A program made the translations under genes and the position numbers. 64,000 bases of DNA from Amycolatopsis azurea DSM 43854 (GTDB lineage Bacteria > Actinomycetota > Actinomycetes > Mycobacteriales > Pseudonocardiaceae), in contig NZ_MUXN01000021.1 of the NCBI RefSeq assembly GCF_001995215.1, positions 1-64,000 of the forward strand, in the 5' to 3' direction. The notes beneath the pieces are model-generated. The model was given only the letters and a program-made list of their open reading frames with translations, was not told where the DNA came from and did not search any database. Numbering within the stretch: position 1 is the first letter of the stretch; each line of letters begins with the position of its first letter. Below are positions 1 to 9,170 of the stretch, one piece after another.

Positions 1-2232
1 GGGCGGCCAGGCGGGCGGCTGCGGCGCCTGCACCGGCTGCGGCCGGGCCTCGGCACGCGCGGGCTCCGGGCGGATCGGCTCGGGCCGCGGCGTCTCGGGC
101 CGGGGCACCCTCGGCTGACGCGCGGGCAGCGGCGGCAACGTGCCACCGGGCTGGTCCTGCCGGTCCTGGAGCTGCGGCTGGGGAGCCACCGGCATCGGCA
201 CGGGCAGTTCGGGCCGTTCCGCGGGGAACTCGGTGCGGTGACGGGCACGACGGCCCGGGAGCAGCGGTGCGGCGTCCGGCACCTCGGTGCTCTCGGGGTC
301 CACCTCGTCCTCCTGCTCATCAGACGGGACCGGCGCGAGCAGGTCGGTGCGGACGAGCACGATGGCCCTGGTGCCGCCGTACGCGGATTCGCGCAGGTGC
401 ACGGAGATCCCGTGGCGGGCGGCGAGGCGCGCGACCACGAACAGGCCCAGCCGTGGCTCGGCTGACAAGGCCATGATGCCGAAGTCCGGCGGATCGGCCA
501 ACATCGAGTTCAGCTCGGCGGCCTGCTCCGGCTCGATGCCGAGGCCCTGGTCCTCGACCTCGATCACGACACCCTTGCCGACCACGTTGCCCCGCAGCTC
601 GACGCGCGACTGCGGCGGCGAGAAGGAGGTCGCGTTGTCGATCAGCTCCGCGAGCAGGTGCACGAGGTCGCCGACGACCGGGCCCTGCACCGCGACCGCG
701 GGCATCTTCGCCGTCTTGACCCTGGCGAAGTCCTCGGTCTCGGCAGAGGCGCCGCGGGTCAGCTCGGCCAGCGTGACCGGCTTGCGCCACTGACGGCCGG
801 GCTGGCCGCCACCGAGGATGATCAGGTTCTCCGCGTTGCGGCGGGCGCGGGTGGAGAGGTGGTCCAGCTGGAAGAGCGTGTCCAGCTGCTCCGGGTCCTC
901 CTGCTTGCGCTCGGCCTGGTCGAGCACCTTGAGCTGGCGGTGCACGATGACCTGGCTGCGGTGCGCGATGTTGAGGAACACCGTCTTGGTGCCTTCACGG
1001 GTTCGGGCCTCTTCGACGGCGGCCGCGATGGCGGTCTGCTGCGCCTTGTTGAAGGCCTCGGCGACCTGGCCGATCTCGTCGTCGCCGTGGTCGAGGAAGT
1101 GACCCTTGTCGTCGAGGTCGACGGGTTCGCCCGCCCGCACCCGGTCCACCAGTTCGGGCAGCCGGATCTCGGCGACGTCGAGGGTGTCCTCGCGCAGCCG
1201 GGCCAGCCTGCCGATGAGCCGGTTGGACAGTCGCAGGGCGACGATGAACACGCCGATCGCCACGAGCAGCGCGATGGCCGCCGCGATGGCCGAGGTGATC
1301 AGCGTCCGGTCGGCCTCGTCGATGGCCTCGGTCGTCGCGGCACCACTCTGCTCGACGAAGCCGCGCATCATCGCGTCGCCGACGCCGCGCGCCGCTTGCA
1401 GCCACGTCTGCTCGGGGATGGGGAGCGTGGCCTTGCTGTTCTGCAGGAAGGTGTTCTCGACCGTGTTGACGGCCTTCCACGGATCACTCGCGACGAGCTG
1501 GTCGAACTTCGCCTTGACGCCCGGGGACATTCGCGTCACGGAAGACTCGAGCAGTGACCGGTACGAACCGACCTGGGTGACGTACGCGCGGTAGGTCTCG
1601 TCGGTGAAGCCGCCGCCCGCCACGGCCGCGGCGGCGAGGGAGTTCGCGCGCTGGAACTGGTCGATCGCGGTGAACAGCGGCACCGCGGTGATCCGCTGGT
1701 AGGCGTTCTCCGCGTTCGGCGCGTCCTGGGCGAAACCGGTGAGACCCTCGACGAACTGGTCGAGGATCTGGTTGTAGTAGGTGAAGGCGTCGAGTAGCGG
1801 CAACTGACCGGAGTCGGCCGACTGCCGGATCTGCGGCATCTTCTGGAAGAGCCCGCTCACCGTGGCGATGTTGCGCTGCACGCTGTCGGGCGAGTTGCCG
1901 ACCAGGGTCTGGAGATAGCCGACGACACCTTGGGTGGCGGCGTCGGTCTTGGCGCGCTGCTCCACGAGCGCGGCGTGCTGCGAACGGTCGCCCGCGAGCT
2001 CGCGCAGCGTCAGCCGGCGCTCCTCCTGGATCTGACCGAGGAAGGGGACGGTGGGCGCTTCCGAGGCCCGGATCCGTTGCGCGTAGTCGCGGCCGTCGAC
2101 CGCGTCGAAGATCAAATACCCGCCGATCGCGAGACCGACGAGCATCAGCGCGATGCTCGGAATGAGCGCGATCGTGAGAACGCGCGAACGAATCGAAGAG
2201 CCGCGGCCTCGTCGAAGGGAAATCTGCTTCAC
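1..2232 (-). CDS. Nitrate/nitrite-sensing-type sensor histidine kinase, C-terminus off the window
   Basis: This is the N-terminal 744 residues of a large membrane sensor kinase whose 3' end lies beyond base 1. The GTG start at 2232 follows a GGAAGGA-like site. A transmembrane helix lies near residues 15-37, then an all-helical extracellular region of the NIT type (about 50-300), a second helix near 311-331, a HAMP region to about 395, and a HATPase domain at about 495-620 ending in GLFVVARLAARHG. The phospho-acceptor area reads RRNAENLIIL. From about residue 635 the chain becomes rich in Pro, Arg and Glu and has no fold I recognise. In actinomycetes such kinases usually precede a roadblock/DUF742/GTPase set (conservon); that part is outside the window, so the partner set is inferred. 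The ligand is inferred from the family only. Confidence 0.88.
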   Translation of the reverse strand, partial: MKQISLRRGRGSSIRSRVLTIALIPSIALMLVGLAIGGYLIFDAVDGRDYAQRIRASEAPTVPFLGQIQEERRLTLRELAGDRSQHAALVEQRAKTDAATQGVVGYLQTLVGNSPDSVQRNIATVSGLFQKMPQIRQSADSGQLPLLDAFTYYNQILDQFVEGLTGFAQDAPNAENAYQRITAVPLFTAIDQFQRANSLAAAAVAGGGFTDETYRAYVTQVGSYRSLLESSVTRMSPGVKAKFDQLVASDPWKAVNTVENTFLQNSKATLPIPEQTWLQAARGVGDAMMRGFVEQSGAATTEAIDEADRTLITSAIAAAIALLVAIGVFIVALRLSNRLIGRLARLREDTLDVAEIRLPELVDRVRAGEPVDLDDKGHFLDHGDDEIGQVAEAFNKAQQTAIAAAVEEARTREGTKTVFLNIAHRSQVIVHRQLKVLDQAERKQEDPEQLDTLFQLDHLSTRARRNAENLIILGGGQPGRQWRKPVTLAELTRGASAETEDFARVKTAKMPAVAVQGPVVGDLVHLLAELIDNATSFSPPQSRVELRGNVVGKGVVIEVEDQGLGIEPEQAAELNSMLADPPDFGIMALSAEPRLGLFVVARLAARHGISVHLRESAYGGTRAIVLVRTDLLAPVPSDEQEDEVDPESTEVPDAAPLLPGRRARHRTEFPAERPELPVPMPVAPQPQLQDRQDQPGGTLPPLPARQPRVPRPETPRPEPIRPEPARAEARPQPVQAPQPPAWPP

Positions 2233-2605
2233 CGTGGTCCGTTTTCCTTCCGGCAGTTATTGGTGTCGGGTCGCCGGGGATCTCATACCCGCGGGATCCG
2301 ATAGCCGGATCAACACAGCGTGGTCCGCTCCGCCCGCGAAGACGCTAGGAGACCCAAACGGGTGAGTCAAGTCCGGACGCGAAGGGTAGTCGCGTATGGC
2401 CGTGACCAGGTGACGAGAGGCCGCCCGACCTCGAAAGTCCACCACGTGGACCTGGGGACCCCGACAAGTGACTCGCCAGTAGATCACCTGGCGGTTTACC
2501 GCAGGCAGCGGCTTGATCGACGCTCATCGGACTCGATCAAGTAACACCTTCAAGCGTTCGCGCCCCGGCCGAAAAGCCGCCGAAAACTACTCGCCGTGAC
2601 CTCGC
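2233..2605. other. Intergenic stretch with one inverted repeat
   Basis: No convincing gene is seen; the short open frames here lack actinomycete codon bias and clear ribosome sites. An inverted repeat with 9-base arms (CTTGATCGA at 2512-2520, TCGATCAAG at 2533-2541) and a 12-base loop lies between the kinase and the small membrane gene. It could end transcription of the upstream minus-strand gene or be an operator for the kinase gene. The bases next to the kinase start are presumably its promoter region. Confidence 0.4.
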
Positions 2606-2956
2606 TCACGCTTTCGGACCAGGGCTCCACATACCGTTCGGTTTGCGAACGACATCACCACGGAGCAACGCCGTCGTAACGCCGTTCGAACCACGGAATC
2701 GAGAATTTCCGAAGCTTTTCGCCGCCGTTTCGGCGAAATGATCTTCCCGGACACCGTCGAGCTCGTCCTCGAGGAGCGCGTCGACCCTCCCGGACGCGTC
2801 GCGGAGCATCCGGACACCGGCCCAGCACAAGGTCGCCACCCCGCAGACCAGGATCACGACGAGTGCTGTCTCGACCGGATATCGCGAGCCGAATTCATTG
2901 AGCAGGAAACCGGAGACGACACCGCACACGGCGACGGCGGTATAGGTGAACGACAA
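2606..2956 (-). CDS. Small two-helix membrane protein of unknown function
   Basis: A 116-residue protein starting at TTG 2956, chosen because AGGAGG sits five bases upstream; longer in-frame starts exist up to 2998 but have no comparable site. Two hydrophobic helices occupy about residues 3-18 and 26-49 (the second runs ALVVILVCGVATLCWAGV). A charged segment (DALLEDELDGVREDHF) and a basic, Gly/Asn-containing tail follow. I do not recognise a family. It is transcribed toward the sensor kinase but separated from it by about 370 bases, so co-transcription is doubtful. The codon usage supports a real gene. Confidence 0.55.
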   Translation of the reverse strand: MSFTYTAVAVCGVVSGFLLNEFGSRYPVETALVVILVCGVATLCWAGVRMLRDASGRVDALLEDELDGVREDHFAETAAKSFGNSRFRGSNGVTTALLRGDVVRKPNGMWSPGPKA

Positions 2957-3186
2957 GATCCCCTCCTTCTCCGGGCGTCGCTGCCCGCGCCTTGCCACCG
3001 AGACGGGTGACGCGGGTTTCCCTTACGCCGCAGGGGAAGGATCTACGTCACACTCCCGGCGAGAGCGAACGTCGAGATTAACAGCGAATTCGCGAACGAT
3101 CGCCATGTCTCCCCCGCTGGGGCGAGGTGATCACCTATTTGCCACCGATTCCCGAATGAACTTCACCCTTTTCGCCACAGCGAGTG

Positions 3187-4368
3187 TCATGCCCGGACGT
3201 CTCGGAGCGTCGTGACGGCGCGGAGCACCTCGCCGTAGGTCGTGTAGAGCGGCGCCAGGCCGAACCGCAGCACGTTGGGCGGGCGGAAGTCCCCGATGAC
3301 CCCGCGGTCGATCAAAGTCGCCATCGTCTTGGCCGCGCCGTCGTCGACCACCGAGACCTGGTGCCCACGATCGGCGCCACGCGGGGTCGGGATCTTCGCG
3401 CCGTCGAGGAGTTCGTCCGCGCACCGGAAGAAGAAGTCGCCGAGCGCGAGCCCCTTCTCCCGCAGCGTCCCGCGGTCCACGCCGTCCCAGACGTCGAGGG
3501 CCGCGTCCAGCGCGAGCAGCGAAAGGATGTCGGGACTACCGGCGCGGCCACGCGCGATCCCGGCGTCCGCCTCGTACGCGCCCCGCATCGCGAACGGGTC
3601 GCGGTCGCCTGCCCAGCCGGCCAGCGGCTGTTCGAACCGGTCCAGCCATTTCGTGGCCACGTAAAGGAAAGCGGGCGCGCCAGGACCGCCGTTGAGGAAT
3701 TTGTAGGTGCAGCCGACGGCGAGGTCCACCCCCGCCGCGTCCAGTTCGACCGGGAGCGCGCCGACGCTGTGGCAGAGGTCCCAGAGCGCCAGCGTCCCGG
3801 CACGGTGCAGCGCGTCGGTCAGCGCGGCCATGTCGTGGGCGCGCCCGGTGATGTAGTCGACGTGGTTGATCAGCGCGACGGCCGTCCGCTCGCTCACCTC
3901 GTCCGGCATGTCCTCGGCGACGACCCGGCGCACCGTGTGCCCGGTCAGGCGGGCGACCTCGTCGGCGATGTAGCCGTCGGTCGGGAACGTGTCCGCGTCG
4001 ACGAGGATCTCGTCGCGACCGGGGTCGATCCGGGTCGCGGCGACCAGCGCCTTGAACAGGTTCACGCTGGTCGAATCCGCGACGACCAGCTGACCCGGCG
4101 CGGCGCCCACCAGCGGCGCGATCCGCTCGCCGACCCGCACCGGCGCCTCCCACCAGCCCTCCGACCAGGACCGGATGAGCCGTCCGCCCCATTGCTCACG
4201 GACGACCGCGGCGACCCGGCCGGCCACGTGCTTCGGCGGCGCGCCCAGCGAGTTGCCGTCGAAATAGGCGACGTCCGCGTCGAGGTCGAATTCGTTTCGC
4301 TTGTGCGCCAAGGGATCGGCCGCGTCCAGCGCCGCGGCCTCGGCTACGAGGTCAGTCACGTCCGCCAT
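3187..4368 (-). CDS. kynU: Kynureninase
   Basis: A 393-residue PLP enzyme of the aminotransferase class V fold that cleaves kynurenine (or 3-hydroxykynurenine) to anthranilate (or 3-hydroxyanthranilate) and alanine. The N-terminal YFDGNSLGAPP motif, WDLCHSVGALP (Asp197 to contact the PLP ring nitrogen) and GCTYKFLNGGPGAPAFLYV (Lys223 for the Schiff base) are all characteristic. Length matches the family. The ATG at 4368 is used because the family starts a few residues before the ELA-type helix; the frame stays open upstream only as antisense-like sequence. It overlaps the upstream TenA-like gene by 17 bases, implying translational coupling. No tryptophan 2,3-dioxygenase or formamidase lies beside it. 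Confidence 0.93.
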   Translation of the reverse strand: MADVTDLVAEAAALDAADPLAHKRNEFDLDADVAYFDGNSLGAPPKHVAGRVAAVVREQWGGRLIRSWSEGWWEAPVRVGERIAPLVGAAPGQLVVADSTSVNLFKALVAATRIDPGRDEILVDADTFPTDGYIADEVARLTGHTVRRVVAEDMPDEVSERTAVALINHVDYITGRAHDMAALTDALHRAGTLALWDLCHSVGALPVELDAAGVDLAVGCTYKFLNGGPGAPAFLYVATKWLDRFEQPLAGWAGDRDPFAMRGAYEADAGIARGRAGSPDILSLLALDAALDVWDGVDRGTLREKGLALGDFFFRCADELLDGAKIPTPRGADRGHQVSVVDDGAAKTMATLIDRGVIGDFRPPNVLRFGLAPLYTTYGEVLRAVTTLRDVRA

Positions 4369-4999
4369 CGTCGGCGAGAGTGTTCCAGAAGTCCAGCTCG
4401 TACGCCTGGAACAGTCGCGCGTGGGTCCGGGCGTCCTTTTCGGACAGCCGTCCGGCGTCGAGCGCGGCCTGCACGGCCTCGACCGCCAGCTCCTCCAGCT
4501 CCGGCGACGGCGCGCCGAAGAAGTCGAAGAAGGCGCACGCCTCGTCGTCGAAGCCGTACCGCTTCCGCATCGCGGCGCCGATCGCGGCGCAGTACCGGCC
4601 GAAGGCGGCGAAGTTGGCGACGATCGCCACGATGACGTCCGCCGGTTCGCCGTTGAGCGCCAGCCAGGCGACGAACGCCGGATACGCCTGGCAGCCCGCA
4701 CGCGGCTCGAAGCCGGGCGACTCCTCGGCGAGGGCGGGCAGCTTGCCGAGCGCCAGCCCCTCGCCCGAGGCCAGGGTCGCGAAGAACTCCCGCGCGTTCT
4801 GCTCCCGCGCACGCGACGCGAGGTGGAGGAAACTGCGCCAGTCGCTGCGGACGATCCGGTACTCCTCCGCGGCGATCGCGGCGAAGACCTCCCGTGACGC
4901 TTCACCCGCCTCGACCGACGGGACGAGCCGGTTGTCGTCGTCGTGGGGTGCGAGCTCCGCCTGCACCGCGTCGATCAGCTCACGTGCCGAACCGGTCAT
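4352..4999 (-). CDS. TenA-like (haem oxygenase fold) protein
   Basis: A 215-residue, almost entirely helical protein resembling the TenA/THI-4 group. Conserved-looking stretches are AAEEYRIVRSDWRSFLHLA near residue 42 and a C-terminal half with FVAWLALNGEPADVIVAIVANF followed by YCAAIGAAMRKRYGF. ATG 4999 has AGGAGG upstream at good spacing. True TenA proteins hydrolyse thiamin or its aminopyrimidine breakdown product through an active-site Cys. Here only scattered Cys residues are visible and I cannot confirm that site, so the activity is open. Tight coupling to kynU suggests a role in tryptophan or NAD metabolism, or an iron or flavin cofactor task. This is inference. Confidence 0.6.
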   Translation of the reverse strand: MTGSARELIDAVQAELAPHDDDNRLVPSVEAGEASREVFAAIAAEEYRIVRSDWRSFLHLASRAREQNAREFFATLASGEGLALGKLPALAEESPGFEPRAGCQAYPAFVAWLALNGEPADVIVAIVANFAAFGRYCAAIGAAMRKRYGFDDEACAFFDFFGAPSPELEELAVEAVQAALDAGRLSEKDARTHARLFQAYELDFWNTLADDGGRD

Positions 5000-5148
5000 C
5001 GCCGAGGTTCCTCCTTGTTCGGTGCTGACGCGCTGAAAACGGAAAAGGTGGACATTTCGCGTGGCCCAACCGTGGCCGCGATTCTCTATCCACCACTGCC
5101 GGGAGCCCTTACAGTGTGCCTGATCAGGCAGCATCGAGGAGGCCAGCG

Positions 5149-7008
5149 TTGACCACCCAGCCGACCGTCGCCGAGCAGATCGAAGGCCAGACCATCCCCG
5201 CCCTGCTTCACCGCAACGCCCAGGAGTTCGGTGACCTGCCGGCGGTCACGTCGCTCGACATCGAGGGCAAGCCGACCCTGAACTGGCGTGAATTCCACAC
5301 CGCCATCGCCGAGGTCTCCCGCGGGCTCGCCGGCCTCGGGGTCGGCGTCCGCGACCGGGTGCTGATCATGGCGCCGAGCAGTCCCGAACACCTGATCGCC
5401 GACCTCGCCGCCGCCCACCTCGGGGCGATCCCCTGCACCGCGTACGCGACGCTCAGCCCGGAGCAGATCGGGTTCGTCGCCCGGCACAGCGCCGCCGGCG
5501 TCGTCGTGCTCGCCGGTGCCGAAGAACTCGGCCGCTGGTCGCAGGTCCTCGACGACCTGCCCGCGCTTCGGCACGTCGTCCTGCTCGACGCGTCCGTGCT
5601 CCCCCAGGACGACAAGCGTTTCCTGTCGTTCGCCGATCTTCGCGCGGCGGGCGCGGAGGCGCACGCGGGCGACCCGGCGGCGTTCGAGACGACCTGGTCC
5701 GCGATCGGCCCGGACGACCCGCTGTCGATGATCTACACCTCCGGCACCACCGGCGATCCCAAGGGTGTCGTGCTGTCGCACCGCAACGCGATCCACGAGG
5801 CCAACGCGGTCATGCGGCTGCACGACTCGCCGATGCACGCCACGAACATCGCGTACCTGCCGCTCGCGCACATCGCCGAACGCGAACTGTCGATCTACAT
5901 GCCGATCGTGTGGGCCGGGCACGTGCACACCGTCGGCGACCCGACCGCCGTCGTCGGCGCGCTGGGACAGGTGCACCCGCTGAGCTTCTTCGGCGTCCCG
6001 CGGGTGTGGGAAAAGATGGTCGCGGGCCTGAAGAACCTGCTCGGTTCGCTGCCGGAGGACAAGCGGAACGGCCTGATCGCCGCGAACGAGCTCCTGCAGC
6101 AGGGCTACAAACTGCGCAGTGACGGCAACGAGGTCCCGCCGGAGCTCGCGGAGAAGATCGCGCAGACCGACGCCGCCGCGCTCGCGCCCGTGCGGGCGAT
6201 GCTGGGCCTGGACAAGATCGAGGTCGCCTCCAGCGGCGCCGCCGCGCTGCCGGTGGAGATCCTGTACTTCATCGCCGGGCTCGGCGTCGAGATCCAGGAG
6301 GTCTGGGGGCTGTCCGAGACCACCGGCGCGGTCACCTCGAACACGCCGTCGGCGTTCAAGGCGGGTTCGGTCGGCCGTCCGCTGGAGGGCGTCGAGGTCA
6401 AGGTGGCCGAGGACGGCGAACTCCTCGTCCGCGGCCCGATCGTGTTCCTCGGCTATCTCCAGGAGGACGGCTCGATCAAACCGGACGTCGACGCCGACGG
6501 CTGGCTCGCCACCGGCGACATCGGGACGATCGACGAACGCGGCTTCGTCACGATCACCGACCGCAAGAAGGAACTGATCATCACTTCGAGCGGCAAGAAC
6601 ATCGCCCCCACGAAGATCGAAGGGCTGCTCAAGGAGCACCCGCTGATCGGGCAGGCCGTCGCGATCGGCGAGAAACGGCCGTACGTCACCGCGCTGATCG
6701 TGATCGACGACGAGATCGCGCCGGGCTGGGCGACCGCGAACGGCGTCGAACTCGCCGAGGGCGAATCGCTCGCGGACAACGCGCGGGTGCTCGCGGAGAT
6801 CGAGAAGGCGGTCGAGGCGGCGAACGCGCGGCTGGCCCGGATCGAGCAGATCAAGCGGTACCACGTGATCCCGAAGGCGTGGACGCCGGAAAGCGGCGAG
6901 GTGACCCCGACGCTGAAGCTGAAGCGGCGGATCATCAACGACCGGTACGCGCCGACGATCGCGGACCTCTACACCGCCGCCGCTCCGGCCCCCGCCGCCG
7001 GTTCCTGA
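5149..7008 (+). CDS. Long-chain fatty acyl-CoA synthetase (AMP-forming)
   Basis: A 619-residue adenylate-forming enzyme that activates a fatty acid with ATP and CoA. The P-loop-like motif YTSGTTGDPKG starts near residue 195, the A5 motif is VWGLSETTGA, and the hinge and C-terminal signature is TGDIG...DRKKELIITSSGKNIAP. This arrangement matches the FadD15/AMP-dependent long-chain group. The TTG at 5149 is chosen over an in-frame upstream codon at 5116 because GAGGAGG lies seven bases before it. It is divergent from the kynU pair, with about 150 bases shared for promoters. It ends seven bases before a 25-bp perfect inverted repeat that probably forms its transcript end. Confidence 0.93.
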   Translation: MTTQPTVAEQIEGQTIPALLHRNAQEFGDLPAVTSLDIEGKPTLNWREFHTAIAEVSRGLAGLGVGVRDRVLIMAPSSPEHLIADLAAAHLGAIPCTAYATLSPEQIGFVARHSAAGVVVLAGAEELGRWSQVLDDLPALRHVVLLDASVLPQDDKRFLSFADLRAAGAEAHAGDPAAFETTWSAIGPDDPLSMIYTSGTTGDPKGVVLSHRNAIHEANAVMRLHDSPMHATNIAYLPLAHIAERELSIYMPIVWAGHVHTVGDPTAVVGALGQVHPLSFFGVPRVWEKMVAGLKNLLGSLPEDKRNGLIAANELLQQGYKLRSDGNEVPPELAEKIAQTDAAALAPVRAMLGLDKIEVASSGAAALPVEILYFIAGLGVEIQEVWGLSETTGAVTSNTPSAFKAGSVGRPLEGVEVKVAEDGELLVRGPIVFLGYLQEDGSIKPDVDADGWLATGDIGTIDERGFVTITDRKKELIITSSGKNIAPTKIEGLLKEHPLIGQAVAIGEKRPYVTALIVIDDEIAPGWATANGVELAEGESLADNARVLAEIEKAVEAANARLARIEQIKRYHVIPKAWTPESGEVTPTLKLKRRIINDRYAPTIADLYTAAAPAPAAGS

Positions 7009-7014
7009 GCACAA

Positions 7015-7069
7015 GTCCGTGAAGGACTCCTTGAGGGACTCTGGGTCCCTCAAGGAGTCCTTCACGGAC
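7015..7069. repeat. Perfect 25-bp inverted repeat (GTCCGTGAAGG family)
   Basis: The arms at 7015-7039 and 7045-7069 are exact reverse complements around a TCTGG loop. The arm begins GTCCGTGAAGGACTCC. Two other copies in the window (34094-34148 and 57984-58038) have C in place of A at the twelfth base, with the partner base changed to match. The element lies seven bases after the acyl-CoA synthetase stop, so a transcript-end or RNA-stability role is likely; there is no T-tract. Confidence 0.9.
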
Positions 7070-7129
7070 ATCGCCCCCATCCTGCGAAATGGGTCGCAGT
7101 GAGAGAGCGGCCGCTGCTAGCTTGCGGCC

Positions 7130-7786
7130 GTGGATCTCTTCTCCCGCTCTTGGGCCGCGCTCCTCGCCGCCGTCGCCGAAACCCCCGACGAAGACTTCGC
7201 CGAACCGTCCGGCTGCGCAGGCTGGCTGGTGCAGGACCTGGTGTGTCACCTGGTCATCGACGCCCAGGACGTCCTGATCACCCTCGCGACCCCCGCCGAC
7301 TCGGAACCCATGCGGGACGCGGTCAGCTACTGGGAGGTCAGCGACGAGCCGCCCACCGGCGAGGACGACCTCGACGCGCTGATCGTGCGGCTCGCCGCCG
7401 CCTACCGGGAACCGCGGCTGCTCAAGTTCCACCTCGACGACGTCGGTTCCGCCGCGGGCAGGGCCGCCCGCCTCGCCGACCCGGCGACGCGGGTCGCCAC
7501 CCGCGACATCGTCCTGTCCGCGGGTGACTTCCTGGCCGCGTACGTCCTGGAATGGACGCTGCACCACCTCGACCTCGTCGCGCATCTCCCGCATATCGAC
7601 GGGCCGGCCGCCGACAGCCTCGCCAGGACGCGTCAGATCCTGGAAGAACGCACCGGGGAGAAGTTCCCCGAGTCGTTCTCCGACACCGACGCGCTGCTGG
7701 TCGGCACCGGCCGCCGCGAAGCGACCGACGCGGAGAAGGCCGCTCTCGGCGATCTGGCCGCGAAGCTCCCCTTCGTCATCGGCTAA
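7130..7786 (+). CDS. DinB/mycothiol-dependent maleylpyruvate isomerase-fold protein
   Basis: A 218-residue protein of the MDMPI N-terminal/TIGR03083-like group: a four-helix bundle with a metal site formed by spaced His residues. The opening LFSRSWAALLAAVAETPDEDF, the GCAGWLVQDLVCHLVIDAQDV segment (His in the family position) and EWTLHHLDLVAHLP (paired His) fit that fold. Actinomycete members are often mycothiol-related transferases of unknown substrate, so the specific reaction is not assigned. GTG 7130 has no ribosome site, but a TAGCTT -10-like hexamer lies seven to eight bases upstream, suggesting a leaderless transcript. It ends where a second repeat cluster begins. Confidence 0.78.
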   Translation: MDLFSRSWAALLAAVAETPDEDFAEPSGCAGWLVQDLVCHLVIDAQDVLITLATPADSEPMRDAVSYWEVSDEPPTGEDDLDALIVRLAAAYREPRLLKFHLDDVGSAAGRAARLADPATRVATRDIVLSAGDFLAAYVLEWTLHHLDLVAHLPHIDGPAADSLARTRQILEERTGEKFPESFSDTDALLVGTGRREATDAEKAALGDLAAKLPFVIG

Positions 7787-7787
7787 C

Positions 7788-7906
7788 GGACGACACACGT
7801 GACGGGACGGACGACTCGCGTGATCAGGTGGACGACACGCGAGTCGTTCACCTGGTCACACGTGTCGTCCGTCTGATCACATGTGTCGTCCGTCTGATCA
7901 CGCGCG
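7788..7906. repeat. Nested inverted and direct repeats in a convergent gap
   Basis: The gap between two converging genes is filled with repeats. Twelve-base arms ACGACTCGCGTG (7811-7822) and CACGCGAGTCGT (7836-7847) form a perfect stem. An outer, imperfect pair lies at 7788-7803 and 7855-7870. GTGTCGTCCGTCTGATCAC then occurs twice, at 7862 and 7883. The words ACTCGCGTGATCAG and its complement recur at 57600-57720, so this is a dispersed family. A shared transcript end is the simplest role. Confidence 0.8.
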
Positions 7907-8800
7907 CTAGGCGGTCCGGGTCGACTCCGTCCACTTGCGCAGCCGGGGCGGGACACGCTTTTCGAGGCCGTAGTTCTCCAGGTGCGCGCTGAAGACCTCG
8001 TCGAACGCGCGCTGCACGGTCTCGGTGTCCCACACCGGCCGCTCGAGGATCGGCTGCTTCAGGTACGGCTGCCCCATGACGTGCAGTTGCGGCCCGTTGC
8101 AGCGGATCATCTGGCCGGTGATCCCGTCGGATCCGGCGCCGAGCAGGAAGAGCACGACCGGCGCGATCCGCGACGGCGTCCGGTCCGGCGGGCAGGACCG
8201 CAGCGATCGTTCGGACTTCCACACCATCCGGGTGTGCGCGAGCGGGCAGACGGCGTTCACCCGGATCCCGCTCTCCTCCAGGTCGAGCGCCCAGGAGTAG
8301 GTCAGCGACGCGACGGCGCCCTTGCTGGCGGCGTACACGCCGAGCTTGCGCTGACCGAGCGACGCCCCGGACGAGATGTTGACGATCGAGCCCGGTTCAC
8401 CCCGCGCGACCATGGCCTTGATCGCGGCGAGCCCGGTGTACATGACGCCGAGGACGTTCACCTCGACCAGTTCGCGGGCCTGGTCGGCGTCGTCCTCCCA
8501 CGGCAACGCCTCGTAGTTCAGGCCCGCGTTGTTGACCAGCCCGTCGATCGCGCCGAACTCGTCGAGACAGAGGTCGACGATCTCCTGCGCCTGTTTCGGA
8601 TCCGCGACGCTGTGCCCGCTGGCGACCGCCCTGCCGCCGAACCGGCGGATGTTGTCCGCCGTCCGCCCGGCCAGCTCGGCGTCGACGTCGTTGACCACGA
8701 CGGCCCCGCCCGCCCGCGCCACGTGCACCGCGAACGCCTCGCCGAGGCCCCGCCCGGCCCCGGTCACGACGACGGCCTTGTCGTCGAGCAAACCGCTCAT
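7907..8800 (-). CDS. Short-chain dehydrogenase/reductase
   Basis: A 297-residue classical SDR. The cofactor motif TGAGRGLGEAFAVH is near residue 12, NNAG follows near residue 90, and the catalytic Ser (SSGAS) and YAASK (Tyr-x3-Lys) are intact. The aspartate-containing VVNDVDAEL after the second beta strand favours NAD(H). A C-terminal extension of about 60 residues beyond the core (ITGQMIRCNGPQL through the Arg-rich end) resembles SDRs annotated as 3-oxoacyl or steroid-type dehydrogenases. ATG 8800 has AGGGGTGAAGGCG upstream. The substrate is unknown. GGCCCA-containing words in front of it may be operator sites. Confidence 0.85.
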   Translation of the reverse strand: MSGLLDDKAVVVTGAGRGLGEAFAVHVARAGGAVVVNDVDAELAGRTADNIRRFGGRAVASGHSVADPKQAQEIVDLCLDEFGAIDGLVNNAGLNYEALPWEDDADQARELVEVNVLGVMYTGLAAIKAMVARGEPGSIVNISSGASLGQRKLGVYAASKGAVASLTYSWALDLEESGIRVNAVCPLAHTRMVWKSERSLRSCPPDRTPSRIAPVVLFLLGAGSDGITGQMIRCNGPQLHVMGQPYLKQPILERPVWDTETVQRAFDEVFSAHLENYGLEKRVPPRLRKWTESTRTA

Positions 8801-9170
8801 CGCCTTCACCCCTTTGGCCCAGCCGGCCTCCACCTCCAGGCCGGTCTCTACTCAGTGTTGGCCCATTCGGCCCAACCTGAAATCAGGCGGCGACGAACGG
8901 CGTCCGGGCTGCGCCGAGCGAGGGCGGTGCGATCGGCGCAAGATACCGGCGGGCGAGTCAGCCCGACGTCACTCGCCGGTCAGACGGCGTAGCCCGATCG
9001 GCCCAACAGGCGAAGGATTCACCGGTGTTCTGTTCGTCTCCCTGTAGCCGGAGGCATACTGAACGTTGTTCGGCGGGACGACAACTGTGACTCCCTCGTC
9101 GGCCACGTAACAAGACAGGCAAGAATGCGAGGGAGCTAAGTTCACCCGATCGGGGGGAGGTGGTCACGGA
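8801..9170. promoter_or_regulatory. Divergent promoter region with repeated GGCCCAAC words
   Basis: About 370 bases separate the divergent SDR and MFS genes, and no gene is seen. The imperfect palindrome GTTGGCCCATTCGGCCCAAC lies near 8857-8876. Related GGCCCA words occur next to the SDR start and near 9000. A second small dyad, GTTGT...ACAAC, is near 9066-9086. These could be operators for an unseen regulator. Promoter hexamers are not clear enough to place. Confidence 0.4.

Noticed and set aside
3184-4905. Larger frames around kynU, including a 572-residue version
   Set aside because: The extra N-terminus is the frame-shifted shadow of the TenA-like gene; kynureninase proper begins at 4368.
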